Source of the DNA: Natronospira sp.
GTDB taxonomy: Bacteria > Pseudomonadota > Gammaproteobacteria > Natronospirales > Natronospiraceae
Assembly: GCA_003558125.1 (NCBI GenBank)
Contig: PWMQ01000034.1
Span: forward strand, 1 to 64,000
DNA: 64,000 nucleotides
Reading direction: 5' to 3'
The stretch's first letter is position 1, and each line of letters starts with the position of its first letter. Shown piece after piece: positions 33,374 to 42,658 of this stretch. The notes beneath the pieces were generated by a model that did no database searches, was not told where the DNA came from, and was given only the letters and a program-made list of their open reading frames with translations. The translations under genes and the position numbers were made by a program.

Positions 33374-35539
33374 TCACACCGGTTCAAGATTTGCGTAGGC
33401 CAGTACCAGCCATTTCGCGCCCACGCCCTCGAAGTTGACCTGGATTCGGGCCTGGGGGCCGTCGCCCTCCCGGTTGAGCACCACGCCTTCGCCAAAGGCG
33501 GCATGACGGACGCGGGATCCCAGGGTGATGCCATCGGCCGGGCGGCCGGCATCCATCAGGCCACTGCCGGCCACGGCGGGACGGCTGACCTGCACCCGAG
33601 GCCGAACTTCGTGCAGGCATTCAGCCGGGATCTCGGCCAGGAAGCGGGAAGGCACACCGTAATTCTCACTACCATGCAGACGTCGTCGCTCAGCATAGCT
33701 GAGATAGAGGTGCTTCATCGCCCGGGTCATGCCCACATAGCAGAGCCGCCGCTCTTCCTGGATGCCGTCCGGATCCTGAATGGAGCGCTGGTGAGGGAAG
33801 AGGCCATCCTCCATACCCGTCAGGAACACCAGGGGGAACTCCAGGCCCTTGGCAGAATGCAGGGTCATCAACTGAACGCAGTCCTCCCAGGCCTCCGACT
33901 GGCCCTCGCCGGACTCCAGCGCCGCGTGGGAGAGAAAGGCGGCCAGTGGTGGCAGGGTTTCTTCCAGCGGATCGGGCTCATAGCCCTGGGCGGCGGTGAC
34001 CAGCTCATCCAGGTTCTCCAGCCTGGCATCGGCCTTCTCGCCCTTTTCCTTGCCGTAATGCCCATAGAGACCGGAGGCCTGGATTACATGGTCCACCTGT
34101 TCATGGAGGTCCAGATCGGCCGTATCGGCCGCCATGCCATCCACCAGTTGGGCAAAGCGCTGCAGGGCTGACCCGGCCCTTGAGGAGATGCGACCACTAC
34201 TGACCAGATCATGGGCGGCCGCCCACAGACTGCCGCCCATTGCCCGGGCATGACTGCGCAGTTGCTCCATGGTGCGCTGACCCACGCCCCGGGTGGGGAC
34301 ATTGGCAACACGCTCAAAGGAAGGATCGTCGTCGCGATTGGCAATCAGGCGCAGATAGGCGAGGGCGTCCTTGATCTCCTGGCGTTCGAAAAAGCGCAGG
34401 CCGCCGTAGACCCGATAGGGGATGCTCTCCGCCATGAGCAGTTCTTCGAATACCCGAGACTGGGCATTGGAACGGTAGAGAATGGCAATATCGGAGCGGG
34501 CGCCACCATCACGCAGATACTGCCTCAGTGACTCCACCACGTATTGGGCTTCATCGCGCTCATTGTAGGCGGCATAGAGAGTGACCGGCTCGCCCTCCTC
34601 GCCCTCGGTCCAGAGGTTCTTTCCCAGACGGTCGGGGTTGTGGGTAATCAGGGCATTGGCCGCCCGCAGAATGAGGCCGGTGGAGCGGTAATTCTGCTCC
34701 AGTCTCACCACCAGGGGATCGGGGAAATCCTCGCGAAAGCGCTGCAGGTTCTCGATCTTGGCGCCACGCCAACCGTAGATGGACTGATCATCATCGCCGA
34801 CAATGAAGGGATGGCCGGTCTTACCGGTAATCAGGCGCACCCAGGCATACTGGATGGCATTGGTGTCCTGAAACTCATCCACGAGCACATGCCGGAATCG
34901 CTGCTGATAGTGGCGCAGGATATCGGCATTGTCCCGCAGCAGTTCGTGGGCGCGGAGCAGCAGTTCAGCAAAATCAACCACACCGGCGCGCTCACAGGCC
35001 TCTTCATAGGCATGATAGACACGCAGGAAATGGCGCTGGACCGGATCACCATTGTCGGCCACATGACGGGCACGCAGACCTTCATCCTTGCGGGCATTGA
35101 TAAACCACTGGATCTGACGCGGCGGCCAGCGACCATCGTCGATTTCCAGGGCCCGGAGCAGGCGACGGATCATGCGCTGCTGATCTTCGGCATCGAGTAT
35201 CTGGAAGCCTTCACGAAGACCGGCTTCGCGCCAATGCAGACGAAGCAGGCGATGGGCCAGACCGTGGAAGGTACCCACCCACATGGTCCCCGCCGGCGCG
35301 CTCAGCAGGGATTCGATCCGCCCCCGCATTTCGGCGGCTGCCTTGTTGGTGAAGGTCACTGCCATGACGCCCAGGGGCGAGACCCCTTCGACCTGCATCA
35401 ACCAGGCAATTCGATGGACCAGCACCCGGGTCTTGCCACTGCCGGCGCCGGCCAGTACCAGCACAGGGCCGGCCGGGGCGGTAACGGCCTGGCGCTGGGC
35501 ATCATTGAGAGGATCGAGAATTGCGGTGACATCATCCAT
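33374..35539 (-). CDS. uvrD: DNA helicase II (UvrD)
   Basis: 721 aa from MDDVTAILDPLN, matching the E. coli UvrD length of 720; an open extension of 57 codons upstream is not family-like. SF1A 3'-5' helicase for nucleotide excision and mismatch repair. Motifs: GAGSGKTR (I), VDEFQDTN (II), GDDDQSIYGWRGA (III), QNYRST (IV), LHSAKGLEF (V), VGMTRA (VI). The C-terminal Tudor-like segment VRHAAFGEGVVLNREG binds RNA polymerase. Divergent from the GGDEF/EAL gene. Confidence 0.96.
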   Translation of the reverse strand: MDDVTAILDPLNDAQRQAVTAPAGPVLVLAGAGSGKTRVLVHRIAWLMQVEGVSPLGVMAVTFTNKAAAEMRGRIESLLSAPAGTMWVGTFHGLAHRLLRLHWREAGLREGFQILDAEDQQRMIRRLLRALEIDDGRWPPRQIQWFINARKDEGLRARHVADNGDPVQRHFLRVYHAYEEACERAGVVDFAELLLRAHELLRDNADILRHYQQRFRHVLVDEFQDTNAIQYAWVRLITGKTGHPFIVGDDDQSIYGWRGAKIENLQRFREDFPDPLVVRLEQNYRSTGLILRAANALITHNPDRLGKNLWTEGEEGEPVTLYAAYNERDEAQYVVESLRQYLRDGGARSDIAILYRSNAQSRVFEELLMAESIPYRVYGGLRFFERQEIKDALAYLRLIANRDDDPSFERVANVPTRGVGQRTMEQLRSHARAMGGSLWAAAHDLVSSGRISSRAGSALQRFAQLVDGMAADTADLDLHEQVDHVIQASGLYGHYGKEKGEKADARLENLDELVTAAQGYEPDPLEETLPPLAAFLSHAALESGEGQSEAWEDCVQLMTLHSAKGLEFPLVFLTGMEDGLFPHQRSIQDPDGIQEERRLCYVGMTRAMKHLYLSYAERRRLHGSENYGVPSRFLAEIPAECLHEVRPRVQVSRPAVAGSGLMDAGRPADGITLGSRVRHAAFGEGVVLNREGDGPQARIQVNFEGVGAKWLVLAYANLEPV

Positions 35540-35693
35540 GGTGGATATTCTAACAGTCCTCGACCTTGGTGGGCCTTCCGTCGCAATATCCTTGCCCTGC
35601 GCTGCTCGAATTGAGAGTATGCTCGGCTGCGAACTTGGGTTGGGGAACCCACAGGGGTGTTGAGGGGGCCGACGAAGGAACGCTGGAACTCGC

Positions 35694-38252
35694 ATGATCG
35701 AAGCACTCACCCTGATGGTGGCCTTGGCCGCCGGTGGCAGCTGCCCGGCGGCGGCGCCACTTCACCTCCCCGAAGATGGTCTGCATATTGTTGCCCCCGA
35801 ACAGCTTCTGTCCTGGAGTGAAGATGGGGGGCGGATCAAGGCTGAAAAGCTCATCGAGGCACCCGCCTGCCAGGCGTTCACTGGCGGCCACCAGGATGAG
35901 GCCCTGGCCGGCCAGCGAGTATGGCTCAAGCTGAACCCGGAGAAGCTCAACGGGAACCAAAGCTGGGGTATTCGGATCCCCGCTACCGGCTATCGCGAAT
36001 TCTGCATTCACTGGCCAGTGGCTGAGTCAGACTGGAACAGGCAATGCATGCGGGCCGTGGCCGACACCCAGCCCACCGACCCCACCCGCATCCTGAACGC
36101 GCCCCCGAACATGGCCAGCGTGGCACCGCCCGACCTGGATGCAGACCGGGCCATTCTGATCTCCGCCCGTTCTCCCTTTCGCGCCTCGATTCCCCTGCTG
36201 GTCGGCCCCGCCGATGCGCTGGTCAGCGGCAACAATCGGCAGATGCTCTTCAATGGAGCCGCCTACGGCGCGCTGGCCACGCTGGTGATCTATGGACTGC
36301 TGCTCCTGGGCAGTATCCGTCAGTCGGGCCTGCTGTACTTCTCCGTATACATCGGGGCCTTTGGTACCGCGCTTTTCGTTGGTGAAAACCTTCACCAGCA
36401 ATGGTTCGGACTCAATGCCATGGAACTGAACCTGCGGGGTCCCTACTTTCTATTGGCATTGAGCTTCCTGGCAGGCAGCTTCTTCCTTGCCCGCTTTCTG
36501 CGTGACCGGGACGCCCCCGCCTGGCGGGACCGCCTGCTCTGGCTCGGGGCCACCTTCAGCATTGCCTTGATGATGTTGGCCGGCATTCGTCTGGACTGGG
36601 CGCTCTGGAGCTCGGACACAGCGGCGCTCTTGTTTGCCTCGGTGGGCCTGGTGGTTACCGCCGAAGGCGTATTCAATCGCCGGCGGAATGCCGGCCCCCT
36701 GCTATTGGGCTTTGTCTTCCTGCTGCTTGCTCTTTGCATTAACGGTCTGGTGCGTCTGGAGTTGCTGCCACCCGTGGGCCTGGGAAGCTTCGACTTGTTG
36801 AAGCTGGGCATCCTTGCCGGGGGCCTGAGCCTGGGGCTGGCGGTGCAAAGGGAATTCGCCACGCTTCGGAAACAAAGGGACAGGGCCTCCCTGCTCGCCG
36901 ATACCCATCAGCGGATTGCCCGCTACCGCGCCGACTTTGACACCACCACCGGCCTCCCGGGTCGCCGGCGCTTTTTTCGTCTGGTCACTGAACGAGTGGC
37001 CCACGCGCAAGGGCGAGGCGTGGGCCTGCTGATGATCCGGCTGGAGGGTTTTCGTCGCCTGCGCCACTTCCGCGGCCAGGAGGCCAGCGATGACCTGCTT
37101 CGAATCGTCGTTGGCCGACTGCAGGCCCTGGAGACCGGCGGGCGCGTACTGGCCCGGACGGAAACAGACGAATTCAGCCTGCTGTTGCCATTGCCCGCCC
37201 TGCACAACGCCGCGGAAAGCCTGGTCGACGCACTCGCTGCCGAGCTGAGCGAGATGCTGCGCGAACCCATTGAGCTTGGCGGCGAGGATATTGCCCTGGA
37301 GATGAGTATTGGCGGCAGCCTCTACCCCGGGGCGGCAAACAGTGGTAACACTCTTCTGCGACAAGCGGAAGCGGCTCTGTTTGAAGCGCGCGCCACCGCA
37401 GAACGGAGTTTCAGTCTCTACGGACGGACTGATGGGCCGGGCCTGGTGGAACGCTGGGAAATGAGAAATCGATTGGTTCAGGCCCTGGCAGACGATGCCC
37501 TCGACATCCATTACCAAACGATTATCGATCTCGATAGCGGCCAGATTCGACAACTGGAAGTGCTGGCACGCTGGCATGATCCGGTCCTTGGAGATGTGCC
37601 GCCCTCTTTGTTCATCGGCGTCGCTGAAAGCTTCGGCCTGATTGATGATCTCGGCCGACAGGTGATTGAAAAGGCCTGCCGGCAACTGGCGGCCTGGGAA
37701 CGCAAGGGTCGCTTCCGTGGGGTACAACTGGCACTGAACCTTTCACCGCTGCAGCTCCGTGATCCCGAATTCGAGCCGTGGCTTGTCCGATTGCTGCGCC
37801 GCCTGGAACTCTCCCCCCATCGGCTGAACCTGGAAGTCACCGAGAATGTCCTTGTGGAGAATCTGGCGGCGGCCCGGGTTCAATTGGGACGACTGGCCCG
37901 ACGAGGCATCGGCATCAGCGTGGACGATTTCGGTGTGGGCTATTCCTCGCTCAGCTACATCCGCGAACTGCCCATCGACGTGATCAAGATCGATCGCAGT
38001 TTCGTGGCCAGGCTGGACCAGTCGGCACCGGAGAGGGAGATTCTCCGCAGCATCCTGGATATGGCGGCCAAACTCCAGCTCGACGTGGTTGCCGAAGGCA
38101 TCGAAAGGGAGGGCCAGGCAGCGTTTCTAAGAGAGAATCACTGCCCCATGGGCCAGGGCTTCCTGTTCAGCCGACCGGCACCGGCGACAGCGATGGAGGG
38201 TGATGAACCGGGTCCGGGCGCGGTGGTCTATACTGGACACGCTCCCAACTGA
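35694..38252 (+). CDS. 7TM-DISM membrane protein with GGDEF-EAL output
   Basis: 852 aa. Signal-like N-terminus, a periplasmic DISM-type sensor (about 25-165), seven membrane helices (about 180-390), then a GGDEF-like domain (410-560) and an EAL domain (590-840). The GGDEF motif is replaced by RTETDEF, so cyclase activity is doubtful. The EAL side keeps ExLxR (EVLAR), NLEVTE, DDFGVGYSSL, IKIDRSF and VAEGIE, so it should hydrolyse c-di-GMP. It could act on the same second messenger read by the PilZ protein at 2114. Confidence 0.9.
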   Translation: MIEALTLMVALAAGGSCPAAAPLHLPEDGLHIVAPEQLLSWSEDGGRIKAEKLIEAPACQAFTGGHQDEALAGQRVWLKLNPEKLNGNQSWGIRIPATGYREFCIHWPVAESDWNRQCMRAVADTQPTDPTRILNAPPNMASVAPPDLDADRAILISARSPFRASIPLLVGPADALVSGNNRQMLFNGAAYGALATLVIYGLLLLGSIRQSGLLYFSVYIGAFGTALFVGENLHQQWFGLNAMELNLRGPYFLLALSFLAGSFFLARFLRDRDAPAWRDRLLWLGATFSIALMMLAGIRLDWALWSSDTAALLFASVGLVVTAEGVFNRRRNAGPLLLGFVFLLLALCINGLVRLELLPPVGLGSFDLLKLGILAGGLSLGLAVQREFATLRKQRDRASLLADTHQRIARYRADFDTTTGLPGRRRFFRLVTERVAHAQGRGVGLLMIRLEGFRRLRHFRGQEASDDLLRIVVGRLQALETGGRVLARTETDEFSLLLPLPALHNAAESLVDALAAELSEMLREPIELGGEDIALEMSIGGSLYPGAANSGNTLLRQAEAALFEARATAERSFSLYGRTDGPGLVERWEMRNRLVQALADDALDIHYQTIIDLDSGQIRQLEVLARWHDPVLGDVPPSLFIGVAESFGLIDDLGRQVIEKACRQLAAWERKGRFRGVQLALNLSPLQLRDPEFEPWLVRLLRRLELSPHRLNLEVTENVLVENLAAARVQLGRLARRGIGISVDDFGVGYSSLSYIRELPIDVIKIDRSFVARLDQSAPEREILRSILDMAAKLQLDVVAEGIEREGQAAFLRENHCPMGQGFLFSRPAPATAMEGDEPGPGAVVYTGHAPN

Positions 38253-38276
38253 CGCCGACTTTCACGGAGGTTTGGC

Positions 38277-38798
38277 ATGCAGTATCCCCGCTCACTGATA
38301 CTCCTCATCAGCTTGCTCGCCCTTGGCCTGGGCGGCTGCGATGATGACGACAATGATGCCGGTTCGGAAGGACCGCGCTTCGTTACCGAAGTCCATGTCG
38401 AAAACACGGCGGGCGAGCGCGTGGACAGCCTGCCGATAGGTCAGGATGCGGTAGTGGTATTGACGGTGAGGAACCGAAGCACCGAAGCACAGAGCCTGAC
38501 ATCATCCGACGCCAGGACCCGGGATTTCGTGGTCCTCGACGACGCCGAGGAGGCCGTCAGGGTCTGGTCTACCCGCCATGGCTTTGATCAGGCTGTAAGA
38601 GAAGTAGAATTCGAGCCCTTGGAAACGCGCCGCTTCGACATGGAGTGGGAGGGCCTTCTGGATGACGATGGCCAGCCCTTGCCGGTCGGCCAGTATGAGA
38701 TCCAGGGCTGGCTGTCGGTCGAGGAAGAAGACGGCATTGACGATCTCTCGCCAGGACAATTCCGGTCGACCCTGCAACCGTTTGCCATCGAAGGCTGA
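38277..38798 (+). CDS. BsuPI-type (proteinase-inhibitor-like) lipoprotein
   Basis: 173 aa with a lipobox LGGC near residue 21, an acidic linker (DDDDNDAGSEG) and an Ig-like domain from residue 40: VVLTVRNRS, VWSTRHGFDQAVREVEFEP, then PVGQYEIQGWLSV. This is the pattern of the BsuPI (intracellular proteinase inhibitor) domain, common in bacterial lipoproteins. It starts 24 bases after the EAL gene with GGAGG upstream, so it may share that transcript. Confidence 0.8.
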   Translation: MQYPRSLILLISLLALGLGGCDDDDNDAGSEGPRFVTEVHVENTAGERVDSLPIGQDAVVVLTVRNRSTEAQSLTSSDARTRDFVVLDDAEEAVRVWSTRHGFDQAVREVEFEPLETRRFDMEWEGLLDDDGQPLPVGQYEIQGWLSVEEEDGIDDLSPGQFRSTLQPFAIEG

Positions 38799-38818
38799 AC
38801 AAAGCTACGTTGACGAGC

Positions 38819-38849
38819 AAGGGGCGTGTCCCGATGGGACACGCCCCTT
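38819..38849. terminator. Bidirectional terminator
   Basis: AAGGGGCGTGTCCC, GAT, GGGACACGCCCCTT: a perfect 14-bp stem between the lipoprotein (+) and M14 peptidase (-) genes. Confidence 0.85.
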
Positions 38850-38869
38850 CTGCTTGTCGCATCTAAACT

Positions 38870-41443
38870 TCAGGCGCTGGGCCCGAGAACCACGGCATTG
38901 AGAAATAGCCGGTCAACACCGCGCCAATAGCCACGGAAATTCAGATCCTCCGGAAAGGCCACCACCCGACCACTGCCCACCCGTTGCTCCCAGGCGAATA
39001 CCCCGCCGGGCAGCTTGTCCAGGCTCTCTTCCCAGACATGTCCCGCCACCGGGGCGTCCAGGTTGCCGGCATAGCGAATGACTGCATTCTGCGCGGGTGA
39101 GGGCGGCCCCTCGGGCGCACGGTAGATTCGATTGGAATTGACCATCACTCGCGGGGCGCGATCAAAACCGGCAGACAACCAGTGGCGCTCGTCGATCTCG
39201 GTTTCGAAGAAAGCGCCGGGAACAGCAATGCGGTGGGCCGGTGGCTCATCATCGCCGGTCGCCCAGGCGTCCTCCAGGCCGATCAGCTCCAGTTGCTCCC
39301 GGACCAGATCGACGGCATTGCCAATCACCACGAGATTGCCGCCGTCTCGCACCCAGCGCTTCAGCCGTTCCTGGCCATCCTCACCCAGACGCTCGGCGAG
39401 GGCGGCGGCGCTGAAGGTATCCGCGATAACGATGGTGGAGAAGGATTCCAGGCGGGTCCCGGCGACGGACTCCACCCGCAACACGGTGCTGTCCAGTCGG
39501 TAGGCCTGGTCCAGGGTGTGCCATGCCCAGCCGAAGGAATAGGGATGCATGGGCTGTTCCGCCAGCAGCGCGATTTTTCCCGGTGCCAGATGGAAGGTCT
39601 CGGCGCCACCAAGGGCGGGCAGATCGCCGCCGCTGGTGCGACCGCTGTCCACCCCGTGGGCCATCAGGTCGTATTCCGCCACCAGATCGGCGAGTTGCTG
39701 TTCCAGGCCCTCATCCTGGCCACCGCGTCGAATAATCACCGTGCCCCGGGAAAAACGCTCGCCACCGGCCTCGAAAGCCCGGGGGCTGACCGCCACTCGG
39801 TAGCCGGCATTGCGCAAGCGGTGAGCCAGGGGAATGGCCGCGGTCTGGCGGCCATCCAGCAGCCAGGCATAGTCAGCATCCGGGAGTTCTCCCCCCACCC
39901 GTGGTTTTTCTGTGACCGGCTCGGTGGGCAGATTGGCCCCACTGGTGCTTGAGAAGGCCTGGAGATCGAACAGCAGGGGCAGAGACCAGGCGGTGATGTC
40001 ATAGAAGCGCGGATTCTCGCCCCGGTCCACCCGTTCACGCGCCTCGGCCAGAAAGTCCTCCGGCACCGGCGCATCCGGCTCCAGCAATACACGGATCAGT
40101 CGATTACGCGGCTGCTCGGCCTCGATCACGTAACTGTTGGCGGGCAAGGCGCGGGTACCGACGGAGTTGCCCTCCCGGTCACGAAGGCCTCGCAGTCTTA
40201 CCGATTCGCTGAGACGGGACACTTCAATGCCATTGCGCTTGAGCATGGCCACGGTCTCGGCCAGGATCTGCGGGTCGGCGTCCGGGGTGAGAATATATCG
40301 GCGGACCCCGCTGCGGCCCTCATCCAGGGCGCTTTGGTGCCCGGCCAGATAATCTTCAAGCAGTCTTGCCCGTTCCTCGCTGGCCAGGCGAACCGCTGCC
40401 CGGGCGGTGATGTACTGCTGCTCTACCGCCTGACGGAAGTGGCGAACGGAGCCGTCACTCAGCTCAAGGGCAAGCCCTCTTGTGGAGCCCTGCTCATAGA
40501 GCATGCCCACGGCGCCCTGATAACTGCCCCAGGAGGTGGTGTAAGCGGGATAGAAGTAATTGAAGATATCCCGCTTGGTGTACTCGGCACCGGCCTCATC
40601 AAAGGCATCGGCGTAGGCAGCCCCAAAATCCTCGAACCAATCCCAGGCAAAGTCGGGGAAATGGGGATTGCGCGGCCCGGTGGGCGGATCGAAGTAAAAT
40701 TCGGTGTCATGCCCCATTTCATGAGCATCAATCACCACCTGCGGACGCCAGCTCTGAATCAGGGACATCCGCTCCCGTGTCTCGGGATGGGTATGGGCGA
40801 ACCAGTCCCGGTTGATGTCGAAGAAATAATGACTGGTCCGAAAGCCCAGGGCATCCCAGCCATCGAAATCATTCGACCAATCCTTCTGCGAGGGATTGGC
40901 CTCACGACCGATACGGCGGTGATTGAACATGGCGAAGGCGTCACGGCCATCGGGGTTCAGGGTGGGATCAATGATCACCACCGTATTTTCCAGCCACTCA
41001 AGAACCTCCTCGTCCTCGCTGGTGGCCAGCTCTTCCATCAACCGGGTCAGACCGTCGCTGCCGGACAGCTCGAAGCCATGGATGGAGCCGCCAAACCAGA
41101 GCACGGCGGGTTGATCGTCGATCTCCGCCTCACCCAGCCGGGGATCCCCCAGACGCTGGGCGCCTGCCTGGATCTCGTCCAGCCGCTCGTGATTGGCCGG
41201 TGAGGTGATGATGGCGGCGACCAGGGGGCGGCGCTCGTAGGATTCGCCCTGATGGACCAGCTTGACCCGGTCCGTTTCCCTTTCCAGGGTCTCCATATAC
41301 CGACGGATGTCATAACTGCTGGCGATGCGTTCACCGAGGGGATATCCGACCACGGATTCGTATTTGGGAGCCTGCGACCAGGCCGGCTGAACAAGAAAGA
41401 GGAAAAAGGCGAACAGACCCAGGCGCATTGGGACACGAGACAT
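38870..41443 (-). CDS. M14 family zinc carboxypeptidase, secreted
   Basis: 857 aa with a signal peptide (cleavage near AWS|QAPK). The M14 catalytic domain covers residues about 45-340: zinc ligands in GSIHGFELSG (HxxE) and VIDAHEMGHD, with TLNPDGRDAF between. The later half (400-857) is an Ig-like or GATase1-like C-terminal region seen in large M14 proteins of marine and haloalkaliphilic bacteria. It likely digests external peptides; an S9 peptidase is encoded at the window end. GGAG precedes the ATG. Confidence 0.92.
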   Translation of the reverse strand: MSRVPMRLGLFAFFLFLVQPAWSQAPKYESVVGYPLGERIASSYDIRRYMETLERETDRVKLVHQGESYERRPLVAAIITSPANHERLDEIQAGAQRLGDPRLGEAEIDDQPAVLWFGGSIHGFELSGSDGLTRLMEELATSEDEEVLEWLENTVVIIDPTLNPDGRDAFAMFNHRRIGREANPSQKDWSNDFDGWDALGFRTSHYFFDINRDWFAHTHPETRERMSLIQSWRPQVVIDAHEMGHDTEFYFDPPTGPRNPHFPDFAWDWFEDFGAAYADAFDEAGAEYTKRDIFNYFYPAYTTSWGSYQGAVGMLYEQGSTRGLALELSDGSVRHFRQAVEQQYITARAAVRLASEERARLLEDYLAGHQSALDEGRSGVRRYILTPDADPQILAETVAMLKRNGIEVSRLSESVRLRGLRDREGNSVGTRALPANSYVIEAEQPRNRLIRVLLEPDAPVPEDFLAEARERVDRGENPRFYDITAWSLPLLFDLQAFSSTSGANLPTEPVTEKPRVGGELPDADYAWLLDGRQTAAIPLAHRLRNAGYRVAVSPRAFEAGGERFSRGTVIIRRGGQDEGLEQQLADLVAEYDLMAHGVDSGRTSGGDLPALGGAETFHLAPGKIALLAEQPMHPYSFGWAWHTLDQAYRLDSTVLRVESVAGTRLESFSTIVIADTFSAAALAERLGEDGQERLKRWVRDGGNLVVIGNAVDLVREQLELIGLEDAWATGDDEPPAHRIAVPGAFFETEIDERHWLSAGFDRAPRVMVNSNRIYRAPEGPPSPAQNAVIRYAGNLDAPVAGHVWEESLDKLPGGVFAWEQRVGSGRVVAFPEDLNFRGYWRGVDRLFLNAVVLGPSA

Positions 41444-41635
41444 GGATGACTCCTTATCGACCGGAACCTACGGGGGTTCCTTAGGGAATTCGGGACAACA
41501 CCGTACAACAACCCGGTGCGGCCCTTACATCCTAGCCGACCCCATGCCGTCGAATTGGTTCCGACGGGCTCCCCTTATCCCGCAGCAATCGTTTTCCCGG
41601 CCCAGACGGTGCAAGCACTATCACTCCGTGGTGCG

Positions 41636-42382
41636 TTAGAACTCGAAGGCAAAGCTGAGGCTGGCGATCTCGGTGTCGTCCTGCTGCTGTTAGAAGGCTG
41701 CAAGGGAGTAACCACCCAGATCCAGATCGAAGCCCAACTGGAGCCCGATGGTGCTGTCCACGTCCACATCCGAGCTATCCCTTTGCAGCGTGCCCTGCGC
41801 ATCACGAAAGCGAGTATTCACAGTGCCGTTCCCGAAAAGCACCGCATTGACGGTGGCATAGGGGGTGAACCCCATCCGGCCATCTGCCAGGGGAATGCGG
41901 TTCTGCACACTGAACTGCGCAGAAAGGGTTCCAATGATGGTGTCCGAGCTGAAATCATCACCCCCATCCACATCCACCGTGAAAATATCCGTTCCGAAGG
42001 AGCCGGAGTAGGCCACTCCTTCCGGATCGCCCATTTCCATACCCCAACGAAGGTTGAGCACGAACAGGTCAACGAAGCCGGCATCATCTTCACCGGCGGC
42101 CAACCCCCCGGAAAAGAACTCCCCCTCCTGCTTGGTCACATAGGTCACCCCCACCATGGAAAAATCCGAGGGGCCATTGTCGGTGTCCTGCTCAATGGTG
42201 AGCGCATTGACACCGATCCGATGCTGACGACCCGGATCACCGTCCTCGGGATCCCAGGGGGAAGTGATCGGAGCGGGTGCGAAACTCAGAGTAATGTCGT
42301 CGGCAATGACGGGGGCGGAGAACAGCAGGAATGCGGCGATCAGGCCGATCAACAGTCTCCGTGGACCAGGTAATTCCATCAT
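41636..42382 (-). pseudogene. Outer-membrane barrel gene with an in-frame stop near its end
   Basis: Starts at MMELPGPRR with GGAGGG upstream. The signal peptide ends PVIA|DDITL, followed by an acidic barrel. A TAA at 41690-41692 ends the frame after GGYSLAAF. Reading on in the same frame gives QQQDDTEIASLSFAFEF and TAA at 41636: a standard C-terminal barrel strand ending in Phe. A Tyr codon mutated to TAA would explain it. The shorter product (230 aa) lacks the BamA-recognition strand. It may be an inactivated gene, a readthrough product or a sequence error. Confidence 0.65.
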
Positions 42383-42599
42383 CGGGAGCCCTCCAGAGTT
42401 CAATCACGATCGATTCAAGCTTAGTCCGCGGTCGCATCGGCCACATCACCCATTTGGGTGATCAATTGACGCTAGCAGCTCCCGATCAGCCCAACTGCGG
42501 CCCCTTTGCCATGCGCACCGAAGCGATAATTCGCCAGCTCGATCCCAGTCTGAGTCACCTACCCATCGCGCCACGCCCGACGACGGGCAGAGGAGGATG

Positions 42600-42631
42600 A
42601 AAAAACGCCCCGGACCATCTGGTCCGAGGCG
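42600..42631 (-). terminator. Terminator of the CTERM surface protein gene
   Basis: CGCC-T-CGGACCA, GA, TGGTCCG-G-GGCG then U6 on the minus strand, 28 bases after the stop at 42659. Confidence 0.87.
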
Positions 42632-42658
42632 AAGCTTTTGAGGGAGATTGCGTCTCGC

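Noticed and set aside
41444-41635. Regulatory RNA between the M14 peptidase and the barrel
   Set aside because: Two small hairpins (GGAACC/GGTTCC and CCGTCG/CGACGG) but no T-run, promoter or conserved pattern.
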